Part shown: positions 1-8,112 of the stretch, in pieces
Numbering within the stretch: the first letter of the stretch is position 1
Layout of the letters: the number at the start of each line of letters is the position of its first letter
Position numbers and translations under genes: made by a program
Notes under the pieces: generated by a model
The model's input: only the letters and a program-made list of their open reading frames with translations
Told to the model about the DNA's origin: nothing
The model's database searches: none
Assembly: GCA_000230935.2 (NCBI GenBank)
Contig: AGIQ01000001.1
Span: forward strand, 372,001-436,000
Direction of reading: 5' to 3'
From: Mycolicibacterium rhodesiae JS60
GTDB lineage: Bacteria > Actinomycetota > Actinomycetes > Mycobacteriales > Mycobacteriaceae
DNA length: 64,000 nt

Positions 1-231
1 CAGATCGCCGGCCACCGGCGCCTGCAGAGCCAGCAGCACGAAGGCCGCTTCCTCGGCACGGGCGCTGGCCGAGGAGATCTGATCGTGGTCGGTGATGACC
101 TGTTCGGCGAGCACCAGGTCGGCCTGGAGCAGCGCCTGAGTCGCCCGTTCCATCGCGACCCCGGCCAGCCGACACATGTCCGCCAGCTGGTTGGTCAGAG
201 CATCGAGTTGCTCGTGGTACGCGGTCCGCAT
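1..231 (-). CDS. phoU: PhoU-family phosphate signalling protein (PhoY2-like), N-terminal part
   Basis: Only the first 77 codons are inside the window; the gene runs off the left edge. The N-terminus begins [20 protein letters not shown] and continues into an Ala/Glu-rich helix ([20 protein letters not shown]), the first PhoU helical repeat. PhoU proteins link the Pst phosphate transporter to the SenX3-RegX3 two-component system at the inner face of the membrane. The start is the ATG at 229-231. The neighbours match M. tuberculosis phoY2 (Rv0821c) followed by Rv0822c, which supports orthology. The family call is firm; the paralogue name (phoY1 or phoY2) rests on synteny. Confidence 0.9.
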   Translation of the reverse strand, partial: MRTAYHEQLDALTNQLADMCRLAGVAMERATQALLQADLVLAEQVITDHDQISSASARAEEAAFVLLALQAPVAGDL

Positions 232-322
232 AGCTCCCACCCTACTTTCTGCTTGTGCGCTCAGTATGTGCAGGCAGGGTGAACGAACGGTGAATGAAAG
301 CAAACCCCTCGTGCGGGCGGCC

Positions 323-2350
323 CTATTCGCAGGTGACGTCGGCTGCGTTGGTGACGGTGAGATCCTCGGGCAATTGGGTAGGGGTGCTGTTGGAGTTGTG
401 ACTGACGTGAACGCTGACCGTCGATCCGCTCGGCGGCGGGGCACCGACGGCGCTGAAATCGGGGCCGAGAACCACCTGCACGGTGTTCTTCAGGCCGTCC
501 ACCCGCTCCATCTGCGCGTTCGGGAATGCTGCGGCCACGGTGGCCGCGGCCTGCTCGTTGCCCGCCGAGAACATGACCGTCGTCGAGTTGACGGCGTTGC
601 CGGTGTAGTCGTCGGGTTGCAGCACGCGGAAACCGTGTTCGCGCAGCGCGGCGGTCGCGGTGGCGCCCAGTCCGTCCTGGCCGGTGGCATTCGAGACCTG
701 CACGCTGATGTCCTGCGGATCGGTGGTCACCGCGTTGACCAGCTCGGTCTGGGTGGTTTCGGCAGGCTGCTCGGTGGGATTCGGCTTGGCGGCCTGAAGG
801 GTCTGCTGCGCCGCGGTCAGCGGGCTGGTGGTCGCGTTGGTGTCGTTCTCGCCGGGCAGCGGGTCGTCGTTGATGATCGCGTCGAACAAGCTGCGGATGT
901 CCTCGGTGCGTGGCGGCTCGTTACCGTCGGCGTCGGTGATCCCGGTGGTCGGAACGGTGACGAAGGTGATCCGGCCCGCGTTGACGCCCTGCAGTGACTG
1001 CCCGAGGTCGACGAGGTCCTTCGTCCGGACGTTGTCCACGTAGCTGTCGCCGATGAACATGTTGACCACGTTGTTGAGCTTGCTGAGGCTGAACAGCGTG
1101 TCCTTGGAGATGATCGAGCGCAGCAGCGAGGACAGGAACAGCTGCTGGCGTTTGATCCGGCCGTAGTCACCGTTGACCTCGGTGGTGACCTGGCGGGCGC
1201 GCACGTAGTTCAGCGCGGTGTGCCCGTCGAGCGTTTGGTGCCCGGCACTGGCGAGCACGGTGCCCAACTCGTAGTCATCCAGCGGGGTGGTGCTGCACAC
1301 GTCGACCCCGCCGAGGGCGTCGACCATCTTGGAGAACCCGGCGAAATCGACCGCCATGAACCGGTTGATCGATAGTCCCGACATCTTCTGGATGACCTTG
1401 ACCAGGCACTTCGGTCCGCCGTATGCGTATGCCGAGTTCAGTTTGGTCTCGGTATACCGGTAGTCGTCACTCATCTCGCCGGTGAACTTGTCGAGAACCG
1501 GACCGTACTTGCCGCTGTCGGGGTCCCAGGCCTGGCAGTAGGCCGGAGTGATCGCCAGGTCCCGGGGGAAGGACACCGCGACGACGCGCTTGCGGTCGGC
1601 TGGGACGTTGACCAGCATGACGGTGTCCGAGCGGGCGCCATAGGCGTCTTCAATGGTGCCGGCACCGATCTCACCATTGGCGCCGGTCCGGGTGTCGACG
1701 CCGACGATCAGGAAGTTCTCGTCGCCGAACTGGGCGTTGGGGTCGACGATGTCGCGCGAATCGGGATCCAGCGCCGCGACGTTGCGCAGCAAGTCGTTCT
1801 TGGTGGACTGCCACTGCCAGGCGCCGCCGGTCAGCACGAGGGCCGACACCGCGAAGATCGCCGCCGCCGACCGGCCGGCCACCAGGACGGGCTTGAGTGC
1901 CGCGGTCTTCGTCTTCTTTTTCTTCGCGCGCTTGGGCGCCTCGGCCGGGTTGGGGTTCGCGACCAGCGGACCCCTGGCGCGGTTGAGTGCCTCGAGGTCG
2001 GGCACTTCGTCGGCGTAGGCGGCGATCGCGACCGGAATGGGCACCGTGAGATCGGCGGAGTCGTCGAGGAGCGGGAGTTCTTCTGCTTCGTCGGCGGGCG
2101 GGGCTGCAGCGCGGCGGTGAGTGGGCTCGATCGCGGGGGCGGAGCCCGACAGCTTGGCGATCAGGTCAGCGACGGCCACACCCTGGGAGTGGTTACCGCT
2201 CGGAGAGTCGGTGTCCGGTGCGCGGTGTGACGCCGCCGATGCCCGCTCCCACGGGGCGGCTCCGGCACCCGATCGCGGTGCCCGGGCCACCCGCTCGCCG
2301 TCGTCGGGCGCGCGGTGCTGGCCAGGCGTGGCGTTGCCGCCATCACTCAT
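323..2350 (-). CDS. LytR-CpsA-Psr (LCP) family cell-wall glycopolymer ligase
   Basis: A protein of about 675 aa with a disordered, charged cytoplasmic N-terminus, a Lys-rich stop-transfer stretch ([10 protein letters not shown] near residue 145), one membrane segment at about 155-178, an extracellular LCP domain from about 210 (the [13 protein letters not shown] and [11 protein letters not shown] blocks carry the conserved Arg/Asp residues), and a C-terminal LytR_C domain near 575-655. LCP enzymes transfer polyprenyl-linked glycopolymers, arabinogalactan in mycobacteria, onto peptidoglycan. I chose the ATG at 2348-2350; the frame stays open 60 codons further to an ATG at 2530, but that extension is Arg-rich and unlike the family. 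Position next to phoU and dus matches Rv0822c. Confidence 0.88.
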   Translation of the reverse strand: MSDGGNATPGQHRAPDDGERVARAPRSGAGAAPWERASAASHRAPDTDSPSGNHSQGVAVADLIAKLSGSAPAIEPTHRRAAAPPADEAEELPLLDDSADLTVPIPVAIAAYADEVPDLEALNRARGPLVANPNPAEAPKRAKKKKTKTAALKPVLVAGRSAAAIFAVSALVLTGGAWQWQSTKNDLLRNVAALDPDSRDIVDPNAQFGDENFLIVGVDTRTGANGEIGAGTIEDAYGARSDTVMLVNVPADRKRVVAVSFPRDLAITPAYCQAWDPDSGKYGPVLDKFTGEMSDDYRYTETKLNSAYAYGGPKCLVKVIQKMSGLSINRFMAVDFAGFSKMVDALGGVDVCSTTPLDDYELGTVLASAGHQTLDGHTALNYVRARQVTTEVNGDYGRIKRQQLFLSSLLRSIISKDTLFSLSKLNNVVNMFIGDSYVDNVRTKDLVDLGQSLQGVNAGRITFVTVPTTGITDADGNEPPRTEDIRSLFDAIINDDPLPGENDTNATTSPLTAAQQTLQAAKPNPTEQPAETTQTELVNAVTTDPQDISVQVSNATGQDGLGATATAALREHGFRVLQPDDYTGNAVNSTTVMFSAGNEQAAATVAAAFPNAQMERVDGLKNTVQVVLGPDFSAVGAPPPSGSTVSVHVSHNSNSTPTQLPEDLTVTNAADVTCE

Positions 2351-2574
2351 GTTCCAGTCGCCTCCGACTCTGGTGCGGTCTTGCGCGTCCACGCGCGTGC
2401 GGTTGTATCGCCAGTGCGGCCGGGCGCCGATGCGCGGCCGTCTCAACCGTTCTATGTCTTGTAGCAGTACTCGGTAGGGGTCCGCCACTTCAGCGGTCCG
2501 CACAACAAGATCATCATCGTACTGAGACAACCCTGCCGGCCGCTAGCTCGCACAGATGTCGAGACCGTCTCGGT

Positions 2575-3708
2575 TCAGCCGCCGGAGTGCATGACATCGG
2601 CGCCTGCCGGCACGGTGCAGTCGTCCGGATCGTCGAGCCAGCCCTCGGGGAGTGTGACGGACGACGCAGATCCCTGACGTCCGCGCGGCCCGGTCGCGGC
2701 GTCGGGGAACGGGACGTCGCGATCGAGCTTGTCGAGCAGGCTGTCGAGCTCGGCCAAGGTCTTGACCAGTGCCAACGCCCGCCTGACCTCGGCGCCGGCC
2801 GGAAATCCGTGCAGATACCAGGCGACGTGCTTGCGGATGTCCCGCATGCCCTTGTCCTCGCCGAAGTGATCGGCCAGCAGCTCGCCGTGGCGGCGGACGA
2901 TGTCGGTGACCTCGCCCAGGGTCGGCGGCGTCGGCGTGGGTGCGCCGGTGAAGGCTGCCGAGAGTTCGGCGAACAGCCACGGCCGGCCCAAGCATCCACG
3001 GCCGATGACGACTCCGTCACACCCGGTCGAGGCCATCATCGCCAGCGCATCATTGGCCTCGAAAATATCGCCGTTACCGAGGACCGGAATCGTGGTCACC
3101 GCCTCCTTGAGGCGTGCGATCTCGTCCCAGTCGGCGGTCCCCGAGTAGCGCTGGGCGGCGGTTCTGGCGTGCAGTGCGACGGCGGCGGCGCCTTCCTGTT
3201 CGGCGATCCGGCCGGCGTCCAAGTGCGTGCGATGGGCGTCGTCGATCCCGATCCGGAACTTCACTGTCACGGGCATCGAGGTGCCCTCGGTCGCGCGGAC
3301 GGCGGCAGCCACGATCTGACCGAACAGGCGCCGCTTGTAGGGCAGCGCGGCGCCGCCGCCGCGCCGGGTGACCTTGGGCACCGGGCAGCCGAAGTTCATG
3401 TCGATGTGATCGGCGAGGTCCTCGGTGACGATCATCCGGGCGGCCTCATAGGTGGTGGCCGGGTCCACGGTGTAGAGCTGCAGGGAGCGCGGCGACTCCT
3501 GCGGGGCGAACGTCGTCATGTGCATGGTGACGGGGTGCCGCTCGACGAGTGCGCGAGCGGTCACCATCTCGCAGACGTAGAGCCCGCTGACGGTTCCGGC
3601 TCGGGCTTCCTCGAGCTCGCGGCACAGAGTGCGGAACGCGACGTTGGTGACACCGGCCATCGGCGCCAAGACAACCGGGCTGCGGAGGGCGAAGGGCCCG
3701 ATCCGCAG
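2575..3708 (-). CDS. dusB: tRNA-dihydrouridine synthase (DusB-like)
   Basis: FMN enzyme that reduces uridines in the D-loop of tRNA with NADPH. The beta-strand APMAGVTNVAFR, the block MNFGCPVPKVTRRGGGAAL containing the catalytic Cys, KFRIGIDDAHR, LHARTAAQRYSG and the phosphate-binding GNGDI and GRGCLGRPW motifs are all present. The start is unusual: between the in-frame stop at 3790-3792 and the TTG at 3667-3669 there is no ATG, GTG or TTG. A TTG start would remove the first strand (LRIGPFALRSPVVLAPM) that the family normally has. I therefore extend to the CTG at 3706-3708; an ATA at 3736-3738, overlapping the desA stop and preceded by a G-rich run, is another option. The gene follows desA directly. 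Function is firm, start is not. Confidence 0.85.
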   Translation of the reverse strand: MRIGPFALRSPVVLAPMAGVTNVAFRTLCRELEEARAGTVSGLYVCEMVTARALVERHPVTMHMTTFAPQESPRSLQLYTVDPATTYEAARMIVTEDLADHIDMNFGCPVPKVTRRGGGAALPYKRRLFGQIVAAAVRATEGTSMPVTVKFRIGIDDAHRTHLDAGRIAEQEGAAAVALHARTAAQRYSGTADWDEIARLKEAVTTIPVLGNGDIFEANDALAMMASTGCDGVVIGRGCLGRPWLFAELSAAFTGAPTPTPPTLGEVTDIVRRHGELLADHFGEDKGMRDIRKHVAWYLHGFPAGAEVRRALALVKTLAELDSLLDKLDRDVPFPDAATGPRGRQGSASSVTLPEGWLDDPDDCTVPAGADVMHSGG

Positions 3709-3734
3709 CCCGGTGGCGGCAGGTGCTGTGTCGA

Positions 3735-4730
3735 CTATGTCGCCGCCCCCGCCAGTGCCTTGGCGCTGCGCTTCTCGGCCAGGCGTGCGTCACGCTCGAG
3801 CTTGCGCATCTTGGCCTCTTCGAACTTGTCGCAGGTCTCTTCGAGCTCCTTGATCAACACCGCCAGGTCGTCGCGCATCTCAGCGGCTTCGCCGGTGAAG
3901 TCGTCGCGCTCGAAGATGCGCCACTTCTTGAGCACCGGCATCACGACATCGTCTAGGTGGATGCGCGGGTCGTAGACGCCGCCCATGGCGATGACGACGG
4001 CCTTGCGACGGAAGTCGGGCACGGTGTAGCCGGGCATCTTGAAGTTCTTCAGCACCCGGTGCAGCGACTTCATCGCCTGGTTCGGGGCCACGTCGAAGCC
4101 GGCCTCGCTCACGTCGCGGTAGAAGATCATGTGCAGGTTCTCGTCATTGGAGATCCTGGCCAGCAGCTGTTCAGCGACCGGGTCACTGCAGGCCTTGCCG
4201 GTGTTGCGGTGCGACACCCGGGTGGCCAGCTCCTGGAAGCTCACGTACATGACGGAGTCGAACAGGCTCTCGGCGAACAGATCGCCCTGCTGGTTCTGGC
4301 CCGGGGAGAAGCCGCGGGTCATCTGCTCCATCCGCAGCTCTTCGAGCTCGACCGGATCGCAGTTGCGGGTGACCACCAGGTAGTCGCGAATCGAGATTCC
4401 GTGGCGGTTCTCCTCGGCGGTCCACCGGTTGACCCAGTAGCCCCAGGGGCCGTCCATGGAGAAGTTCATCGCGATCTCGCGGTGATAGGCAGGCAGGTTG
4501 TCCTCGGTCAGGAGGTTCTGGATCAAGGCCGTGCGTGCGACTTCGGACAGCTTGGACTGCTCGGGATCCCAGTCCTGGCCGCCGAGTGCGTAGTAGTTCT
4601 TCCCGTCCGACCACGGGATGTAGTCGTGCGGGTTCCAGTCCTTCATCATCGTCATGTGGCGGTTGATGAGCTTCTCCGCCACCGGTTCCAGCTCACGCAG
4701 GAGATCGAGGTCGGTCAGGTCTTGCGACAT
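3735..4730 (-). CDS. desA1: Acyl-ACP desaturase DesA1
   Basis: Soluble di-iron desaturase of 331 aa acting on ACP-bound acyl chains, linked in mycobacteria to mycolic acid synthesis. The two iron-binding motifs are visible: EENRH at residues 106-110 and DENLH at 196-200, with the extra carboxylates E76 (TEDNLP) and E167 (SFQELA). The C-terminus is a charged helix ending in an Ala/Lys-rich tail. The ATG at 4728-4730 has a strong ribosome site (CTGGAGGG) seven bases upstream. It is upstream of and co-directional with dus, as in M. tuberculosis (Rv0824c-Rv0823c). Family and likely orthology are well supported. Confidence 0.93.
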   Translation of the reverse strand: MSQDLTDLDLLRELEPVAEKLINRHMTMMKDWNPHDYIPWSDGKNYYALGGQDWDPEQSKLSEVARTALIQNLLTEDNLPAYHREIAMNFSMDGPWGYWVNRWTAEENRHGISIRDYLVVTRNCDPVELEELRMEQMTRGFSPGQNQQGDLFAESLFDSVMYVSFQELATRVSHRNTGKACSDPVAEQLLARISNDENLHMIFYRDVSEAGFDVAPNQAMKSLHRVLKNFKMPGYTVPDFRRKAVVIAMGGVYDPRIHLDDVVMPVLKKWRIFERDDFTGEAAEMRDDLAVLIKELEETCDKFEEAKMRKLERDARLAEKRSAKALAGAAT

Positions 4731-4766
4731 GGACCCTCCAGTTATCTGTGCCTAGTGGTTGCACTC

Positions 4767-4796
4767 AATATATCTGTGTATCTCGGTGACATTCAA
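4767..4796 (-). promoter_or_regulatory. Probable desA1 promoter
   Basis: Read on the minus strand: TTGAAT (4791-4796), an 18-base spacer, then TATATT (4767-4772), about 37 bases before the desA1 start codon. The AT-rich stretch GATACACAGATATA in the spacer and -10 area contrasts with the GC-rich surroundings and could also be an operator. This is a consensus-based guess from sequence only. Confidence 0.45.
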
Positions 4797-4897
4797 GTTC
4801 CTGGGCCTGGCATGTTGTTCAGGCCCGGGGTATGAGACGGCGCGATAGGCTTCTGGCCCATCGGTTGGGGACATTTGCGGTGTGTCTTGGGGGAGCA

Positions 4898-5347
4898 ATG
4901 AAGCGATCTGCCATCGGTATGGGTGCCGTCGTAGCCGCCGGGTTTGCCCTGGCCTTCGCGGGCGTCGCGCACGCGGACAACGAATACGCAGGCCAGACGT
5001 ACGCCGAAGCGCAGCAGGCAATTCAACAGACGGGTGGCACCGACACCATCGCTACCGTCGTCGGAGATCAACTGCCCACCACGCAGTGCCAGGTGACCGG
5101 CTCACGAAACGCGAGCTTCTTGGACGCCAGCGGCAACAATCCGGGTGGACGCGTACTTCTGGATCTCAACTGCAATGAAGGGGTGGCAAGCCCCGGTAAT
5201 CCCGGCAACTCGGCGGCCAGTCCTTCAGGTCAGCAGACTTTGCAGGATCAACAGGCCCAGCAGCAGGCACAGCAGCAACAGAACGTGGGCGACGAATTGC
5301 TTCAGTCCGGCGACGCGGCCCAGCCGGTCCCGATACCGGGCAGATAA
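4898..5347 (+). CDS. Small secreted protein, first of two tandem paralogues
   Basis: 149 aa with a clear Sec signal peptide (MKRSAIGMGAVVAAGFALAF, then a GVAHA-D cleavage site near residue 27). The mature part starts DNEYAGQTYAEAQQAIQQTG, then a core with two Cys residues (TTQCQVTGSRNASFLD and LLDLNCN), then a Gln-rich low-complexity tail (QDQQAQQQAQQQQ). The YAGQTYAEAQQAI stretch resembles the start of a PASTA repeat, which is my inference. The ATG at 4898 follows GGGGGAG; an in-frame ATG at 4832 would bury the signal peptide. The gene is divergent from desA1. It shares the whole core with the next gene, so a duplication is evident. Function unknown. Confidence 0.8.
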   Translation: MKRSAIGMGAVVAAGFALAFAGVAHADNEYAGQTYAEAQQAIQQTGGTDTIATVVGDQLPTTQCQVTGSRNASFLDASGNNPGGRVLLDLNCNEGVASPGNPGNSAASPSGQQTLQDQQAQQQAQQQQNVGDELLQSGDAAQPVPIPGR

Positions 5348-5419
5348 CCGAAGACGCAGTGCGTATCGGCCCTCGATGTTCAGTCCTGCGAGGTTCGATC
5401 CACTGGAGTACCATTTGCG

Positions 5420-5436
5420 CACTGGTCCGACCAGTG
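5420..5436. promoter_or_regulatory. Perfect 17-bp palindrome between the tandem secreted-protein genes
   Basis: CACTGGTCCGACCAGTG is a perfect dyad (8-bp arms around one base), 73 bases after the first stop codon and 51 before the second start. It is followed by TTTC rather than a U-run, so it may be a weak terminator of the first gene or an operator of the second. Confidence 0.45.
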
Positions 5437-5486
5437 TTTCGTACGCTAATGCACAGGCAACGCACATGTCCGGAGGTCGTAAGAAC

Positions 5487-5957
5487 GTGAAGAAGCAATT
5501 GACCATTGGCATCTGCACTTTGGGTGCTGCCGCGGCGTCCTTCGCGATGTTCGGAACCGGTGTTGCTTCTGCAACCAACGAATACGCTGGTATGACATAT
5601 GCCGACGCCGCGCAGGCGATCAGTGACGGCGGGGAGTCCGCGACGATCGCGACCCGGGTCGGCACGTTCCTGCCGACTGACCAGTGCATCGTCACCGGAT
5701 CGCGAAGTGCCAATTTCTTGGATTCCAGCGGTGTCAGCCCAGGCGGCCGGGTGCTGCTCTACCTGAACTGCAACAACACGTTCAGCACTGCCGGTGTGCC
5801 GGGCAACTCGGTGGGCAGCCCCGAAGGCCGCGCCGCTCGCGCCGATTACGAGGAGAAGCTCGCCCAGCAGCAGGCCGAAGCGCAGCAGAGCGAGTCCAGT
5901 GAGCTTCTCGAGACCGGCAATGTTCCGGGCGAGGCCGGTCAGGTCGCCGGCGGATAA
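5487..5957 (+). CDS. Small secreted protein, second tandem paralogue
   Basis: 156 aa. Signal peptide KKQLTIGICTLGAAAASFAM with cleavage near GVASA-T, then a mature region TNEYAGMTYADAAQAISDGG matching the first paralogue, conserved Cys residues in DQCIVTGSRSANFLD and LYLNCNN, and an acidic, Gln/Glu-rich C-terminus instead of the poly-Gln tail. GTG at 5487 is chosen because GGAGG lies at 5472-5476; an ATG at 5466 is in frame but places that ribosome site inside the gene. The TetR gene on the other strand overlaps the last 19 bases. Function unknown; the two-Cys core suggests a disulphide-stabilised extracytoplasmic domain. Confidence 0.8.
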   Translation: MKKQLTIGICTLGAAAASFAMFGTGVASATNEYAGMTYADAAQAISDGGESATIATRVGTFLPTDQCIVTGSRSANFLDSSGVSPGGRVLLYLNCNNTFSTAGVPGNSVGSPEGRAARADYEEKLAQQQAEAQQSESSELLETGNVPGEAGQVAGG

Positions 5958-6535
5958 CTCGCCGCGCGCGTCAGCAGCAGGTCGACGCAATAGTCGATGA
6001 ACTGCTCGCGCGACGCTGCCAGTCGGCCGTCCAGGTAGGCGGTGAACAGTGCCGTCAGCGCGCCGATCAGGCCGGTGGCCATCATCTTCTGCAGCACCGG
6101 GTCGCTGATCGCGGTCAGCTTGCTCTGAAGCAGCTCGATGAAGCTCGGCATCCATTCCGCCCCGGAGTGGATCAGCACGGCTTCCGTCTGCGGCGCCAAC
6201 AACAGCACGCGTCCGCGCACCGGATCGTCGACCATGAGGGCTACGAATCGTTCCACGGCCGCCCGGGGCGTGCCTGCCGATCTCAGCGCAGCCATCGCGC
6301 GATTGCACACGTCGTCGTAGACGGCCCGCACGAATTCGTCTCGGTCACCGAAGCTCTCGTAGAAGTAGCGTTCGGTCAGGCCGGCATCCCGGCAGACTGC
6401 GCGCACCGTCAGCGCCGGGCCGTCCGCGCTGCCGAGCAGGGTCACCCCGGCTGCGATCAGCTCGTCGCGGCGCAGTGCCTGCCGGTCCGGCAGGGGGACG
6501 CCCGACCAGCGGCCCCGTCGTTGACCCGACGTCAC
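5939..6535 (-). CDS. TetR-family transcriptional regulator (Rv0825c-like)
   Basis: 198 aa. The N-terminal helix-turn-helix is visible as LIAAGVTLLGSADGPALTVRAVCRDAGLTERYFYESFGDRDEFVRAVY (residues about 26-73), followed by an all-helical ligand domain. GTG at 6533-6535 is chosen because AGGAG precedes it by four bases; an ATG at 6565 is in frame but would run into the divergent promoter. The divergent DUF2236 gene starts 66 bp away, the usual layout for local control. M. tuberculosis Rv0825c/Rv0826 has the same pair. Its ligand is unknown. Confidence 0.85.
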   Translation of the reverse strand: MTSGQRRGRWSGVPLPDRQALRRDELIAAGVTLLGSADGPALTVRAVCRDAGLTERYFYESFGDRDEFVRAVYDDVCNRAMAALRSAGTPRAAVERFVALMVDDPVRGRVLLLAPQTEAVLIHSGAEWMPSFIELLQSKLTAISDPVLQKMMATGLIGALTALFTAYLDGRLAASREQFIDYCVDLLLTRAASYPPAT

Positions 6536-6601
6536 ATCGCTCCTAAGCTCATGGTGACAACGCATGTAGTCAAAATGCCCCGCCCTTGGGAAGGTCATCA
6601 G

Positions 6602-7636
6602 TTGAGTCAAGATACGTCCGACGTGTGCCCGGCCACCAGCGAGGGCGCGCCGGGGGCCGCTGGCTGCCCGGTGACCCGGGGGACCTATGACTCCCCGCCC
6701 CCTGTGCTCGGACCTGACTCGCTGACGTGGAAATACTTCGGCGACTGGCGTGGACTGCTGCAGGGCCCGTGGGCCGGCTCGATGCAGAACATGCACCCTC
6801 AACTCGGTGCCGCGGTCGAAGAGCATTCGATCTTCTTCGTGGAGCGCCTGCCTCGCCTGCTGCGGTCGCTGTACCCGATTGGCGGCGTGGTGTTCGACGG
6901 CGAGCGAGCGCCGATGACCGGCGCAGAGGTGCGCGACTACCATATTCCGATCAAAGGTGTTGACGCCCAAGGGCGTCGGTACAGCGCATTGAACCCGGAC
7001 GTCTTTTACTGGGCGCACTCAACGTTTTTCATGGGCACCATTCTGACTGCCGAGCACTTCGGGGGCGGCCTCACCGAAGATGAGAAGCGCCAGCTGTTCG
7101 ACGAGCACGTCACCTGGTACCGGATGTACGGCATGAGTATGCGCCCGGTACCCGCCAGCTGGGAGGAGTTCGGAGTCTACTGGGACCACATGTGCCGCAA
7201 TGTGCTGGAGAACAACTACGCCACCCGCGAAGTGCTCGACCTGTCCACGATGCCGAAACATCCCTCGCTGCAATGGATTCCGGACTTCCTATGGGCGGCC
7301 TACCTCAAGGTGCTCGGGCCATTCGCGGTGTGGATCACCGTCGGCCTCTACGATCAGCCGGTCCGCGACCTCATGGGCTACTCGTGGTCCAGGCGCGACG
7401 AGCGCCTGCATCGACTGTTCGGCCGGTCGGTCAACCTGGCTTTCAAACTGCTGCCCAAACGCCGCCGAATGCACCCCCGTGCCCGCGCCGGCTGGGATCG
7501 GGCCACCGGCAGGATTTCCGTCGATGCTCCGTTGGTCCACACCCCGTCGCGCAATCTGCCACCAGTGGGGGAGCGCGACAATGGAATTCACTATCTCGGC
7601 GCGACCTGCCCGGTCCAGAAAACGCAGTCCGCATAG
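6602..7636 (+). CDS. DUF2236 / oxygenase MpaB-family protein (Rv0826-like)
   Basis: About 344 aa. Matches the DUF2236 (MpaB/rubber-oxygenase catalytic) family by its pattern GPWAGSMQNMHPQLGAAVEEHS, the PDVFYWAHSTFFMGTI block and the Tyr/Arg-rich HVTWYRMYGMSMRPVP segment; His residues in these blocks are candidate haem or metal ligands. Members are presumed haem oxygenases of unknown substrate. Three starts are in frame (ATG 6551, ATG 6575, TTG 6602). I favour TTG 6602 because GGGAAGG sits eight bases upstream and it leaves room for a promoter opposite TetR. Confidence 0.8.
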   Translation: MSQDTSDVCPATSEGAPGAAGCPVTRGTYDSPPPVLGPDSLTWKYFGDWRGLLQGPWAGSMQNMHPQLGAAVEEHSIFFVERLPRLLRSLYPIGGVVFDGERAPMTGAEVRDYHIPIKGVDAQGRRYSALNPDVFYWAHSTFFMGTILTAEHFGGGLTEDEKRQLFDEHVTWYRMYGMSMRPVPASWEEFGVYWDHMCRNVLENNYATREVLDLSTMPKHPSLQWIPDFLWAAYLKVLGPFAVWITVGLYDQPVRDLMGYSWSRRDERLHRLFGRSVNLAFKLLPKRRRMHPRARAGWDRATGRISVDAPLVHTPSRNLPPVGERDNGIHYLGATCPVQKTQSA

Positions 7637-7838
7637 CCGGACCACGCAGACAAACTCCTTTGCCGGCTGCCGATCTGTCGAGCGCAGCAACCTCGGGGAC
7701 TGAGCAAGCGATCCTTGCCGACGCAAGTTTTTGAGGTCACCGTGCTTGGCGACGCGGGGAATGAGGCGGAGTTCCAGGTGCAGGGTTCGGCGGTGGGCCG
7801 GGATCTCAGTCGACCGGCCCGTTGTGCTGACGTAACCG

Positions 7839-7997
7839 TCAAATACTTTGTGCGGCAGAGAAACCCCAACACATCACCGCATATGACGCGGCGAAAGCGA
7901 TGTCGTCGATGTCCTCTTCAGTGCCGCCGAGTCGCCGAACCTGCTCGGCGATCGCAAAGCGAATGACATCGGTCGATGTGACGGCGGGGTGACTCAT
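7839..7997 (-). CDS. Small hypothetical protein (52 aa)
   Basis: MSHPAVTSTDVIRFAIAEQV begins a 52-residue protein preceded by a good ribosome site (AGGAG, six bases before the ATG). The sequence is acidic in the middle (GGTEEDIDDIAF) with a hydrophobic C-terminus (AASYAVMCWGFSAA), and it does not look like a shadow of another gene. No family recognised. The 200 bases before it (7637-7838) hold no convincing gene in either strand; a weak plus-strand frame from TTG 7715 was not accepted. Confidence 0.45.
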   Translation of the reverse strand: MSHPAVTSTDVIRFAIAEQVRRLGGTEEDIDDIAFAASYAVMCWGFSAAQSI

Positions 7998-8112
7998 GTC
8001 TACTCCTGTGACGCGTGTGAATCGGGACTCCACCGCTCCCCGATGCGTTAGCTGTCTTGTACCCACGTCGGGTACTTTTCACACGCCAGCTAACCGCGTC
8101 GTTATCGAAGTT

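Noticed and set aside
2218..3975. A 585-codon plus-strand frame across LCP and dus
   Set aside because: Antisense to two conserved genes, no domain recognisable, low-complexity Arg/Gly composition.
7715..7966. 83-codon plus-strand frame from a TTG
   Set aside because: No ribosome site, and it overlaps the better-supported minus-strand small gene at 7839-7997.
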